The notes below the pieces were generated by a model. The model was not told the DNA's origin. It searched no databases and saw only the letters and a program-made list of their open reading frames with translations. A stretch of 64,000 bases of DNA, from NCBI GenBank assembly GCA_944474755.1, contig OX104113.1, positions 53,769,644 to 53,833,643 of the forward strand. The letters run 5' to 3'. Each line of letters opens with the position of its first letter. The first letter of the stretch is position 1. Both the position numbers and the translations under genes were made by a program. This document shows positions 39,501-50,208 of this stretch, piece by piece. The DNA is from Limnoperna fortunei. Lineage: Eukaryota > Mollusca > Bivalvia > Mytilida > Modiolidae.

Positions 39501-42500
39501 GTGCTGCCCATGAAGCCAAAATATATTGATAGCAAGGAGACAGAAAACATATTTTTACCTACTGTTGAACATTTTAAGAAAAATTTAACCATTAATCCTA
39601 TTTAAATTGCTTTATAAATATAAAATTTACTAAAATGGTGATTATTGGCCATCTTTATAACTTATATCTCAACAACTGTAAAAAAATAGAAAAAAAATAT
39701 TTTGACACACAAATGAAAATTTGTGTGTTCAGTGTTTGTTTTAATGTGTCCCACAGCTTTGTATTATTGATATTTGATATCCACAGCTTTGTATTATTGA
39801 TATTTGATATCCACAGCTTTGTATTATTGATATTTGATATCCACAGCTTTGTATTATTGATATTTGATATCCACTTTGTTTTAATGTGTCCCACAGCTTT
39901 GTATTATTGTTATTTGATATCCACTTTGGTATTTCTTTTCTATCTCAAATTCCAAAGTAAAATGTATAGTTAATCTGGTCCAAAACAATTTTTAAGAGAA
40001 AAAGAAGCAATGTACTGAGTTACTTTTGCAATTCAATTTAATGTACTTGTTGGATAGGGAAAAGGGCACAGTAGTGGATTTGGACACATTCCCTATCTAT
40101 AATGGTATATAAATCTGAAAGGATAAATGCAAAATTGTACCCCCACAATATCTATTGCAGATAAACAGAAATGTAAATGTACCTTTCTTAATTGTATTTT
40201 CTGCCAAGCAGTCAATTTAATTTTATATATAGTAAAAGGAGTACAAATAATGTAGGAACATGTGTGCTAACTTTCATACCAGACTTACTTGAATCATTTG
40301 TCTTACAAGACTGTTCAAAGTTTGTTTGACCGAATTAGCTTCCTGGTCTATTATAACATATGCTAATCTGACATTACTGGCTATCTGCTCAAAAGAAACC
40401 AATTATAAATTAACATTCTGTCAATTTACAAAATGTTCCAGTTTTCACAAAAATTACAAAAATTCAGTAAATATGCTTTAAAAAACAAGCAATGTATTCT
40501 AAGATGTAGTTGTTTTCTGACTATGAGTTTTTCTGACTTGGTATTCTCAGAGACTGTGTTATATTCTCATGCTTAGTGGTAAATGATATATTATTACATG
40601 AATCAAATTTTGTGTGGTTTTTATCGGTCTAAAAACAACTTTTTGAATCACGATAAATCGAAACAGTACTAAAATTACATGAAAAATTTGAAAATGTGTG
40701 TACACTGCACGATTCCGCTGCATAGTAGTCAAGCAGAATCCGATATCGGCCTGGTTTTTATGTTTTAGCCAATCAGAATTGCCAATGTAATAAATTCATT
40801 TGTCCAATCAAATCGATTGTATTAATTGTATTAAACACAATTCATTGGCGTCGTCTGCTACACAATTATCCTGCGTGTTAACGTCAGCTCCGAGATTTGC
40901 AACGGTTGACGAGGAGCAAATAAAACAATTAATTAGGGGACAAGCTGCAAAAAAAAACACAGTGAGCAACTAAGTTTGAAGTAAGCACATTCAGAGCCTA
41001 TCTAAAATCGAAGCATTTCAACCGAAATAAAAGGATTTTAAGAATAAAATTATTAATTTATACTCTTCTCAATATTTGAAACTGGCAATTCTGGATTATC
41101 AGCAAATATATATCAAAATGCAGTATTAATTAAAAAATATAAAGGATAACTAGCTTTACCACAATTACAAAATGTAATCAGGTGCTCCAGTAAAAAAGGC
41201 ATCCTCGGCTGTTCTGATCAAGTGAGATAGTGGTTTTATTCATGTAATAAAACAATTAATGACTTTGATATATGGTCGCTATCAGGATTTATTAGCCCTT
41301 AAAATTGTGTATTCACCTTGCCTACCGGATCGGTGAATATTACATTTTCTCTAGGTGATAAATCCTGATAGCGACCTATATTTTTGTTAAATTTTTGTGT
41401 CAAAATTACTTAATTTGTATGTCCAACAAAACCATCAAAATGTCCATTCTTTAGAAGAACTACAAATATATGTTTACTTGTAAAGTGTCCAAACAATATA
41501 AATCTTAAAATTATACTTTTTATTGACACAAAAATGGGTTTGTTAAAATATGAAGTACAATCAAACATAAAGAATCATCTATTTCTAGAAATTGCTGGCT
41601 TATTGGTTATAGTGCTACTGGATACTTCATTAGTACAAAGTATAATCCATACTAAATTTTGTTAGATTTTGATCACTTTTTTTGTCAAAATAAGCCTAAT
41701 TTGTATATTCTGCATACTTGGCAACAGCATATTTTTTCAGCTTTTACATAGTTGCATTTTTATAAACAAAAATGGAAGATAAAAAGATTATTATTTCATT
41801 TTAATCCTGCAGTAAACAAATTACTGTTAAACATAAAAGTCCTTGATTTTGTTCATGACTTCTAAAAAATCAGTTATAAAAAGGTGCTATCTATAGTATG
41901 ATTGTTTGGTATGTTTTTTAAATAAGAATTAACTTTCATATAAACTACTAACTTTAAGGCTACAGGTCAAATTTGGGCAGGATGTGATGTCTTAGACTTG
42001 AAGTGACAAGGAACATAATATTTTTTGCCAAAGGTTTGGGGTTCTCAATAAGGTACTTTGAATTACTCTTCCAATAAAAGTTTCCTCAACTATAATTAAA
42101 ACCAACAATTAAAAATTTATTGCACTTTTCATCATACAAAAACAGAAAAAATGTAAAAAAAATATGAGAAATTTTAAACATTTATATACATTCATTTAGT
42201 TTTTCTCTCTAGGTTATTATCCATAGAACAAAATTTAGATAAATGGGAATTCTAAAGGGAAACCCAGTGTGGTAACATATATTCTGATAGGTATAAAAAT
42301 ACTTTTGAAGAAAAAGAATTTACCTTTGATCATGTTTATATTATTAATTAGAGATCAAATAATTCATAATGTTGTTCAGGTGAACTTGTGTATAATATAA
42401 AGAGGAGATAATAATACATAAACAGTCAGATAAAACTAATTAACATGAAATACTGTTTTCATCTATTATCTGTGAAAACCTCTTGATTATTACCAATAGC

Positions 42501-45500
42501 TGTTGTCATAACATTATTTGAAATATAACTTTCACACCTAGAGAGACCTCCTACCAAAATCACTCAGTCTGAATGATTTAAATGTATAACACCCATTGCA
42601 GTCATTTATTATATATTCTGTCTGAGTTCGTCAATTAATTTTAACTATTAACAGCTGTTTAGAAAACTGATTCAATCTGTTTTCTTTAAAGCCCTTCAGT
42701 GGAGGCTGGTCATTTAAATTGCAGCTATTCATGTGTGACTTGGGTAAATTAATACTTCCAACATACAACATAGTTACCGTAAACAGTATACTACTCAATG
42801 GTGATCTTTAATAACTTTCCACAGTACTTAACTGGGGGGGGGGGGGGGAAACCCACCCTATTCATATATGATGTTATGAAATGGGACCTAATCATATTTC
42901 TATTGACAAAATAGTCCATTCACTACAAAAATGATCAAGTGATGGAACACTTTGTTGTAAAATCACTGTAGTTTACATGGGCTTAAATTGAGAATTGAGG
43001 CATGGATAAATTTACATAATTTACAACTACACAATGATATTTTTTCAATGCAAAAAGCTACATTTTCATGTATTTTGGAGATTTAAAAGGGTGACCCCTT
43101 TGGCGCCGCACATCCGTATTACCCTATATATACCAAGTTACCCCAGGTGTAATTAACTGATTATATCATTAAGTGTTTGTGAAGAGGACGCAGAAACTAA
43201 CTTATCCAAGAAACACTGTTATTGGTAACATACTCCAGTAGGAGAGGCCTTTGTATTGTTCCCAAGTAACTTGCATGAGAAGCACTGTGTATTACGCATG
43301 AGGCTTTCTTGATGTGGGTTTTCAGCCTGAGGTCTCAAGTTACTTCAGCATGTTAGACCTATGAAAAAACATCATATTATGTATATTTAGAGCATAAACA
43401 CTTACAGAGAGAAGTTCTGCTACCTGTATGTGTTGCTCTTTATTTAGATAACTCTCAGTATATCCAACCAACACCTGACATGGACTGTCTGATGCAGACA
43501 GCATCTGTAAATTATAAAAATGGCATTACAAGGGTACTAGCTTCACTATCTATTCAAAATAGTATACAGTACATGTATAAATGTATAATTATATAATGTA
43601 TGATATATTGATTACAAGATATTTAAAATTCAGAAACATTTAGCAATTTGTGACAATATGTTTCATAAAGTTACAGTTTCCTGCCAAAAGTTCAACAAAC
43701 TGGATGCAATGATATCGCTGAAAAACAAAACAGAAACTGAGTTATTTTACATGTAACGTTTCCATATTTTCAGCATTCAATGATCTGTTACATAATTTAA
43801 ATGTTATTTAACATGGTTAATTTGCAGAACCATGATTGTAAGAATCATTATTATTTCAGATAGCATTAATTTGAGTTATTCATGCATGCAAAATATAGAT
43901 TAACAATGGATTACCTGTTGTGTATTATGAATGAGACTTGCTGTGGCTGTAAAGGATTCCTTGTTATGGACATCATATACATACAAAATGCCCTAAAATA
44001 TTTACAATGTATGAGAATCCAGACTCGAAAACTAGAACATGTTGGTTCAAACACAAATAAAAGTACACTAACATTCATAATCATTTTAAATATTATTGCC
44101 ATGTCAAAAATAACACTGATACATGTATAAGAAAAATATTTTACTGGTTTGAAAAGTTGAATATATTTTAAACTGTCCAGAATTATGTTTTCGTAGAAAA
44201 TGAAAAACCTCTATGCTAAATTCAGCATATCATATGTTTAGAAAGGTCAACTTACACTTGCACTTCGGAGATAAGAACTTGTAATTGTATGAAACTTCTC
44301 CTGGCCAGCTGTATCCCTAAAAATCAGATTTAGTTAGACCTTGTTTTAATCATGATGTATCATGTATAATTTTGTTGGGGTTTATAAATGTTGATTATTT
44401 GTAGAATACTGTTTTGTATTTGTTGACACTCTGCTTTTTCTTATAAATGATATTAAGACTCAACAAGTATTTATGAATTATATAATTAGAATCACCTTGG
44501 CATTAAAGATCAAGATCAAATATTTTTCTCTAGAAACCAACTGTCAAAGTGCTTTTCCAGTTGACATATTATTCAACCCAAGGCTCCTTAAAAGTTTGTC
44601 ATTGTACACTGTGTGAATTCAAAAAAACTGTATCTATTTTAAGTCAAGGATTTCATCATAGTGCTTAAATTTATGTAGGGTGACCTTTCAAGGATAATCA
44701 GTACAAAGTTTGGTTCAAATTAGACCATACAATAATTTCAGCATAGAGGGTTTTTAATTTTTTTTTTTGTTTTAATATTTTCAAAACAATGCTCTGTTGA
44801 CTCATAAAATAATGTATTAAGACCAACACTGCTATATCCTAACTGCAGTCAGTCATTACCTTTCATGTACATGCCAAGAAAAAACTATCAAAACTACAGG
44901 CTCCATGGAGCACATAATCACTCACCTCACATGAAGTCGAACTAAACAGTCATTATTTTTTAGTTGAATGAAACTAATAGCAAAATACGAACACCAGGAA
45001 ACTGTCAACAAAGACAATCCAGAAATCAATGTCCAAGAAACCGGCAAACTTGCAAACTAATATTAAAAATATATCAACTACATCGAATTAGTACAGGCAT
45101 TTAAAAAAATTGTGGGTTGTTTGAATGTTCAGCAAGTTTTCAGCTATATCATGAGGTCGAGTGTTTATTGGGGGTAGGAAGCCCCAGTACCAAGAGAAAA
45201 ACCCCAAACCTGTAGTGTGTGTGTAGGTGTGTTGATGGTTGGGTATCAGTCATTACAAAATTGGAAAAGCTACTAGTTCTGCAATCAAATTTTCATACAA
45301 AATAGAATATTTATTAACAAGGAAATGGTATTTATAGTAATACTTATTCAAGGCACAGACCAGATAATAGTCATCCTCACAAGTCAGGGTTTCTGTGTGT
45401 TCACATGTGTCCACCCAACCCTGACAAACTTAGCTAGGGAATTCCTTGGCTAGAATATTTTCATATGACATCAAACCTTTAAAATATCAACCAATGAAAT

Positions 45501-48500
45501 AGCTTGAAAGAATCAAGTGTTAGGCAGTAGTAATTCTTACTCATTCTGGAGTGTGAAGAAAATTCTGGAGTGTGAAGAAAACATAACGCAACTAATAAAT
45601 AATGCAGTAATAACAAACTATTAACACTACTGTACAAAATACACTGATTTTCTTGTGGTCTATGCAACACATTCATTTGGTTTATTTACAATCGACATGT
45701 ATCGACATCGGATATCTCCTAACCATGTCATGAATGAAAGCGAGCTTTTGATTGGCTACGTGCAGGTATGATGTATCCAATCAAAATACTGACTTCTAGC
45801 CGGGGAATTTCCTAGCTAAGTTTGTCAGGGTTTTGTAGACACATGTGGACACAGAAACCCTGACATGTGAGGATGGAAAATAGTAAAAACATGTAATCAT
45901 TAAAGGCCATTCCCCAATAAGTAATATAAGGAGTCATTATACAGTTTGGGTTATGATGACATAGTTTTAGAGTTGTATAACATGGCTTTCCAATCATTTT
46001 TGCAATTCTAAGTTTCTCTGTCTTTCTGTTCTCATGTACATGTAATATCTGGCAAAAACTGCAATACTCTCAGAAATTGTAACAAATGGGAAATAATTCC
46101 TACAAGAAGGCACCAAACCATATCGACTGTCGGGTTTGTAAATCATCATGAACATTCTTAACTATAGTTTACTTTTTCAGCTGTTCGTAATATGGTTTGG
46201 GTCGAAAACATGAGGTAACCTATAGGTTCTATTTTTAGTAACAGCAGCCTAGTTGTTGTCTACACAAAACAATATATGCCAGCTGAGTCAACATGGCTTA
46301 TGATAAAAAAAAAATTCTCATATACATTAAAAAGCAAGTTCAGTTTCTTCTCATTTTTGATCCAATTACGCATATGTACTAGTATTTTTAATATGAAGTA
46401 TTTATAGTTGACTGAATACCTAAAAATACAATAAACAAAAGTAAATCTGTTAAAATCCTTACCAGACTTGTAGTTTGACAATGTATCCATCAAGCTCTGT
46501 TGTCCAAATTGTGAAATCAACACCAATACCTAAAATAAATTGGTAAAATATGGTAATAAAACAGGAAAAGACTATATATATAATATCAAAATGATCTACA
46601 AGTAAGTCAACCAGACTAAAATTATCAAGTCACTCTCTTAATAGTTGTTGTTTAAGTACTATATTTATGGCCTAATTTTAATTTGGGGGACCCACCAAAT
46701 TAAGAGGACCCAAACCATCATAGGTTAGGGTAAGTAAGGGTTAGTGTTTTTAGCCTTAAATGACTGGTCTTATTTCATCAAAAACTTTCTTCTATGTCAG
46801 AAACTGCTGTGTCAATTCAAACAAGAGTTGGCCGATTTATCCTTTGGGTGCATGTTATAAGTTTGTGATTTTCACCAACATGTCTACCATGGCTAAAAAT
46901 AGAACACTGGCAAAATGCAATTATAACATAATTAATATAATTAAAGACAGGAATAAATCTGACTGGAACAGAAATGCTGACAGATCTGCCAATAAAACCA
47001 TAATTGTCAGATGACTCCATTTATGAGTTATAACCATTTTGTCTATTATCTTGCAAACTATAATAGATCAGAGAAGCTGTAAACAGTTAATACAAGTCAA
47101 GCACTGTTTTATTTGACAACCCTATCTTGTGTGCTGATATCTAGAGTATAGATTACTCTTTGCCATGGGAGACTCTCTGGTTTCTTAAATGGTAGAGGCC
47201 AGGTTACCCCAATCACAACCTTTCTGTTCCAGGGTATATATTAGTATTACTGTCTACTTAATTACAAATTTTAAGTGTAGAAAATGTCTAGACATAATAA
47301 AAGTCAGTAGATACTGTAAATTGAGTTATTTTGGCATCTTGATATTTTGGCCTTTTTTCTTTCAAAAACCAAAAATTTTGGTGTTTCGTCCAACTGATAT
47401 GTTGAATTTGGGCACATTTAATACCGGTAGTTGTTCTCTTTAAATGGCAGGCAAGAGAAAGGTTCTTATAGGTGTTTTATACTGTATATAGGTATATAAT
47501 GTGTGGGAACGGTGTGTATTCACTTGTATCAATTAATTTTTTATTACATTATGTCATTGCAACACATATATAACAAATGTTCATTTTTATCCTTTTGTCA
47601 GTAAATAACAATCACAGATTTAAATTTTAATCCTTTTGTATTCCACAGAGTGTATTACAATAAGCCTTCTCTTTTTGCAAAATCTACAATACTTCTCTTG
47701 ACATGATATAAGCAAACTAAAATACGCATTACAGACACATTTATGAGAAACATATTTAAAAGGATTTTATTTGTCCAAGGGTTGCAACACAAAAAATCAA
47801 CTAGAAGAACTCTATCAAACACAACACTCACTGAGACGGATGACTACTGGCAGATCACAGATGAATAAATAAATTTTGCGAGAATACTGACTTTTGATTG
47901 GCTGGAAAATATTTTCTATCAGAGGATGGAAAACAAATTTGATCGTCATGGAGACACGCGCCATTTGACGTCATATATTACTCCACGGGAAACTAGCAGT
48001 TTTTGTATTGATCTCTTTTTTCAAAAATGTCCAGTTACAAAAATAAAATTGTTGAGTTTATTCTATTGTTTGAATTTATTTATAAGTATTAACTACAAAA
48101 AATATTTTCTCCATCGAGGGATAACAAAATTTCCGTTGTGCACATTTAATATAATCCGCTACGCGGATTATACAATGTGCAAAACGAAAATTTTGTTATC
48201 CCTCGATGGAGAAAATATTTTTTGTAGTTAATCCTTAAATAACCATGATCTAGGTAACCATCCTAGATCTGTCCTATGTAGCTGTGGAACCATTGCTTTG
48301 GGTGGGGTGAGTTTGAGGGGGTTCATTAACAGGTTTACATTTCTTTATATTTCCATAACAGATCATTTAAAATAATGATAACAGATAACAGCAATTTACG
48401 AGAAAACAGTAAGTTCAAAATTAAAAAAAAAAAAAAACAGATAACAGCAGAATCTCATCAAAGGGCAATATGGCAAGAAAATGCAATTAATCAGTATGGG

Positions 48501-49485
48501 ATTTAAAGTATATTCCTTTAACTGAAGACTCAAATACATTTTAAAATGTGGTGAATAAAATTTGTGTTTGTTTGTTTGTTTTGATGGTGTGTAACGCCAC
48601 TTTCAGCAATTTTTCAGCTATATCATGGCGTCCAGTTTTTATTGGGGGAGGAAGCCTGAATATTGGATTGGAGTCTAGTACACCCTACCTGCAGTGAAAA
48701 TCGAACCCGCAATCTCAGTGTTGACAGACCACGTGATCAATAGTAGACGAACTACCTTGACCACTCTGCCACCGAGGCCCCGTGAATAAAAAGAATTGAA
48801 AGATAACAGAAAAAAATCTGTAAAACGGTGAACAGTGTTCTAAGTTCTAACTATTAACAGCAAACATGGTTTTTGTATTCATTATAACAGTTACAGTTAA
48901 CAACAATGTAAATTTTTAATAAAACAGATAACAGCTAACAGTTGAAAAACAGCAGTTGCTTTCAAAACAGTTAACAGGCATGTAATAGTAATAATGTACA
49001 AAAAACGTTAACGGAAAAAATCTTGCCCCCACCCCCTCTTAGCTCTTTAGGTCTTGGTCTGCTAAATAAAAAAATGTCAAACGGTTTTGCAGCTATGTCC
49101 TATGCAGAATCTGTCTTGTTTTTATATGCATTGATAGGTCAGTTTATTGGCTGGTAAATGTATGCATACCAGTATTTTAATAGTGTATTTAAATTATTTA
49201 AAAATTTAGCACAGTGGTATAGTTAATATATTCATGATTTAAAATCATCTAAAAGACCTTATAGCACCATTCAGAAACATATATACACCATGATTTCTGA
49301 ATGACGACTTCAGATCCCTGCATACCTGACTTGTCGACGTGAAAATCCTCATGACGTAGTCGACGTAATATTTCTTGTTTCCCATCCTTGGATGCTCCAA
49401 TCAGTAAAACCTTAAACAAAAAGTCATAACTTTTAGAGTTATGGCTTAATCTGTGAACAGAATCAGGAGGTGTGTTTTTGCTCAT
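21560..49485 (-). CDS. Roco-type GTPase: degenerate Rab-like domain, Roc, COR, death domain
   Basis: Fourteen exons give 3129 bases (1042 aa plus TGA): 49326-49485, 46463-46529, 44256-44316, 43915-43992, 43406-43504, 40289-40384, 35850-35886, 35464-35724, 31825-32331, 31116-31222, 28958-29411, 27207-27973, 25117-25174, 21560-21936. All have GT-AG borders and matching phases. Residues 1-187 are Rab-like, about 230-491 Roc (G1 GQSDVGKT 237-244, DFKG 404-407, THKD 484-487), about 492-900 COR, about 925-1010 a death domain. Roco proteins are multidomain GTPases working in signalling; a death domain suggests a cell-death or immune scaffold role (inference). The least certain points are the 58-base exon 13 (weak AAAG acceptor) and the join of exon 6 to exon 7. 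If a separate promoter exists, the Roc part could start at the ATG at 35880 (853 aa). Confidence 0.72.
21995..22645. repeat. 50-bp minisatellite with internal stem-loop, ~13 copies
   Basis: Unit TTTAACATCTCTTTCACTGG plus GCTACAGTTCTAACATCAAG plus GGACTTGATG. CATCAAG-GGA-CTTGATG in each unit is an inverted repeat. A 10-bp piece (GGACTTGATG) is doubled in two units. Two unit types alternate (AACAACTC and AACATCTC). The array fills part of the last intron of the Roco gene, close to the death-domain exon. Confidence 0.95.
22740..23090. repeat. Tandem duplication of ~172 bp
   Basis: The block from ACAACTCCAAGAACATAAAA to ATACCGATGTCAAATA occurs twice with few differences, in the last intron of the Roco gene. 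Confidence 0.85.
23355..23438. repeat. Short inverted repeat
   Basis: CATGGTCAGACCTT at 23356 and AAGGTCTGACCATG ending at 23437 can pair across a 54-base spacer. Probably a remnant of an inverted-repeat element. Confidence 0.6.
23575..23712 (-). repeat. Family 1 SINE, head missing
   Basis: On the minus strand it reads AATTGACAAGGATTGCCAGT, ACTGGATGCTACGATATATC and AGTGGCATTAAAACACCATT, the body and tail of the SINE at 16953. The tRNA head is absent. Confidence 0.75.
25840..26045. repeat. Dispersed repeat, pair member 1
   Basis: Shares CCATCTCACTCTACTAG, GTCAAGAC.TC.TT.AGTAAACAC and the final ATCTC.TTT.AAAAAACATAA with 28545-28790, same orientation. Both are in Roco introns on either side of the large COR exon. 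Class unknown. Confidence 0.65.
28220..28237. repeat. Poly-T tract
   Basis: A run of about 18 T in the intron between the two COR exons. Nothing more can be said. Confidence 0.85.
28545..28790. repeat. Dispersed repeat, pair member 2
   Basis: Relative of 25840-26045 with a longer middle (TTCTTGTCATCTCATCCCAG). It contains the inner inverted piece CTAGTGTGAGATGGGCCCATCTCAC, given here only by its core GAGATGGGCCCATCTC. Confidence 0.65.
29580..30970. repeat. Composite repeat in a Roco intron
   Basis: Contains about three ~170-bp direct repeats (AATCAATAGGCTTCTT and variants near 29996, 30157, 30312). The right part (30600-30970) matches the right part of the element at 59309-60535, including GTTGACACC, GATCAACACCCTGG and the GCAAGTGATGGAAGAGCTCAC end. 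No exon is seen in it. Confidence 0.6.
33100..33790. repeat. Diverged ~270-bp repeats preceding the 40-bp array
   Basis: About three to four diverged copies of a block with GGAATCTTTNNANNNGACCT, TTACAAAAC/AGTATTTG, CAGAGAGGA/GAGGAGAAGA and CAGCCAATTA. They share the TTGGCCA/AAGTTT vocabulary of the next array, which may have grown out of such a unit. Confidence 0.5.
33812..34935. repeat. 40-bp minisatellite, array 1 (~28 units)
   Basis: Unit ATTTTAGTTTATATTGGCCA plus AGTTTAAGGATAATCCATAC with variants (AGTGTAT, AGTCTGAGG, ATATGTGCAT). A seven-unit (280-bp) higher-order repeat is visible: the ACTGGCCAAG variant at 34191 recurs at 34471. It lies in the Roco intron just after the P-loop exon in transcription order. 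Confidence 0.95.
35905..38400. repeat. 40-bp minisatellite, array 2 (~62 units)
   Basis: Same unit as array 1, with the extra variants AAGTGTAAGCATAATCC and TTTATTGGCAAAGTTAAAGG. A higher-order copy of about 683 bp (17 units) is seen: the odd AATGTTGGCCAAGATTAAGG unit at 36420 recurs at 37103. It fills much of the intron between the Rab-like and Roc exons and decays at its right end (38280-38460). Confidence 0.95.
39200..39350 (-). repeat. Retroelement-tail-like repeat
   Basis: Shares GGAAACTGTC-AAAGACAAT and GAAACCGG-AAACT with 44965-45095, both on the plus strand as written and AT-rich. Probably the 3' end of a retroelement; no coding frame holds. Confidence 0.4.
39755..39925. repeat. 30-bp tandem repeat, ~4-5 copies
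   Basis: CCACAGCTTTGTATTATTGA plus TATTTGATAT, four copies in a row and a fifth after a short interruption. It keeps a frame open on both strands because 30 is divisible by three; neither frame looks like a protein. It is in the intron between the Rab-like and Roc parts. Confidence 0.95.
41268..41383. repeat. Inverted repeat with nested hairpin
   Basis: GGTCGCTATCAGGATTTATT at the left pairs with GATAAATCCTGATAGCGACC at the right. Inside, ATTCACC pairs with GGTGAAT around a CCGG core. It lies in the intron between Rab-like exons 5 and 6. Confidence 0.75.
45110..45195 (-). repeat. Family 1 SINE fragment
   Basis: TTTTCAGCTATATCATGAGG and TTTATTGGGGGTAGGAAGCC match the body of the SINE; both ends are missing or too diverged. 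Confidence 0.5.
45372..45875. mobile_element. MULE-like MITE, copy 3 (504 bp)
   Basis: Ends CATCCTCACAAGTCAGGG and TGTGAGGATG. Flanks GATAATAGT (45363-45371) and GAAAATAGT (45876-45884) agree in eight of nine bases. It carries an internal duplication of GAAAATTCTGGAGTGTGAA near 45540. It lies in the intron between Rab-like exons 2 and 3. Confidence 0.85.
48089..48231. repeat. Near-perfect 143-bp hairpin
   Basis: The left arm from TTAACTACAAAAAATATTTT pairs with the right arm ending in AAAATATTTTTTGTAGTTAA. The arms are about 65-70 bases with few mismatches, and the loop is TAC inside TAATCCGC-TAC-GCGGATTA. It lies in the first intron of the Roco gene. Confidence 0.9.
48561..48781 (-). repeat. 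Family 1 SINE with perfect 10-bp target duplication
   Basis: The minus strand has the tRNA head with the B box GGGTTCGATTTTC and the body ACTGGACGCCATGATATAGC. It is flanked by GTGAATAAAA on both sides (48551-48560 and 48782-48791). Compared with 16953 it lacks an internal block of about 50 bases. Confidence 0.88.
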
Positions 49486-49606
49486 AATTTTCGTCTCTTC
49501 ATTTCATTGTGGCCACGCACAAAAACAAGGAAGTGTTAGACGGAAACTGGAATGATCATTTCCGACACGTGTCATACATCTTGCAATTACTGACTGGTTA
49601 TTTTGC

Positions 49607-49614
49607 CCTTTATA
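49607..49614 (-). promoter_or_regulatory. Candidate TATA box of the Roco gene
   Basis: TATAAAGG on the minus strand, 122 bases upstream of the ATG at 49485. No other core element is clear, and the start ATG has A at -3. Low certainty. Confidence 0.3.
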
Positions 49615-50208
49615 AGGGCCGCTCATGATTTGTGCATAACAAATTTACAGTAACACCTTCACCATGTTCATTCAAAAACTTTACTATTATTTACATAGGG
49701 ACATCATATCTTACTTAAATAGGCAATAATTGTAAGGTTAGCCTGAGTGTAGGCCTATATATAAAACTGCAAATTTCGGGTGTAGATAGCAGAATGTCAA
49801 TATTTTTACAGTTATCTTTTGTTTGTTTGTTTGTTTGATGGTGTTACTTTCATAAATTTTTCAGCTATATTGTAACAGGAGGGGCTTTGAATTGTCTGGA
49901 GTGTGAGCTGCTAAGCCACAATTTGTACCATCCTTCTGCAATCTCTGCAGTATTTTTATCCAGTGGCTACTATGTATGCGTTAACAGTTCACAACTCCAG
50001 GAACATGTTTACTTAGCAACCCCTTGTTAACAAAACTTGTTCGGATTCGAACAATGGGACCTGGGTCTTGGAAATCTCATCTTTGGACAGGCAAATTTAG
50101 GCAATGTACAAGTTGCAACATTTATTAAAATGTAAAATAATCTATATAAACAGCGGTGCAATTAATATGTAGTTTATATAAGGCAACGTCTTAATAAGAC
50201 CATAATCT

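Larger units (their letters stand above)
40289..49485 (-). other. Exons 1-6 of the Roco model: Rab-like pseudo-GTPase domain
   Basis: The six exons encode 187 codons, the size of a Rab core. Family signs are DFLFKVLLIG (beta1), GIGVDFTI...LDGYIVKLQVW (beta2-beta3), DTAGQEKFHTITSSYLRSA (switch II, intact), GILYVYDVHNKESF (beta4) and QVLVGYTESYLNKE (beta5). The nucleotide motifs are broken: G1 reads GASKDGKQ (no Ser/Thr after Lys), the switch I Thr is Gly (SGIGVDF), G4 NKxD is replaced by GYTES, and G5 SAK is gone. So it probably does not bind GTP normally and may act as a docking module. If read past the exon 6 donor, a stop comes after four codons (VSLV), so a stand-alone product is the alternative. 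Confidence 0.8.

Noticed and set aside
39635..39973. Open frames on both strands of 79-112 codons
   Set aside because: They exist because a 30-bp tandem repeat keeps frames open; no protein character.
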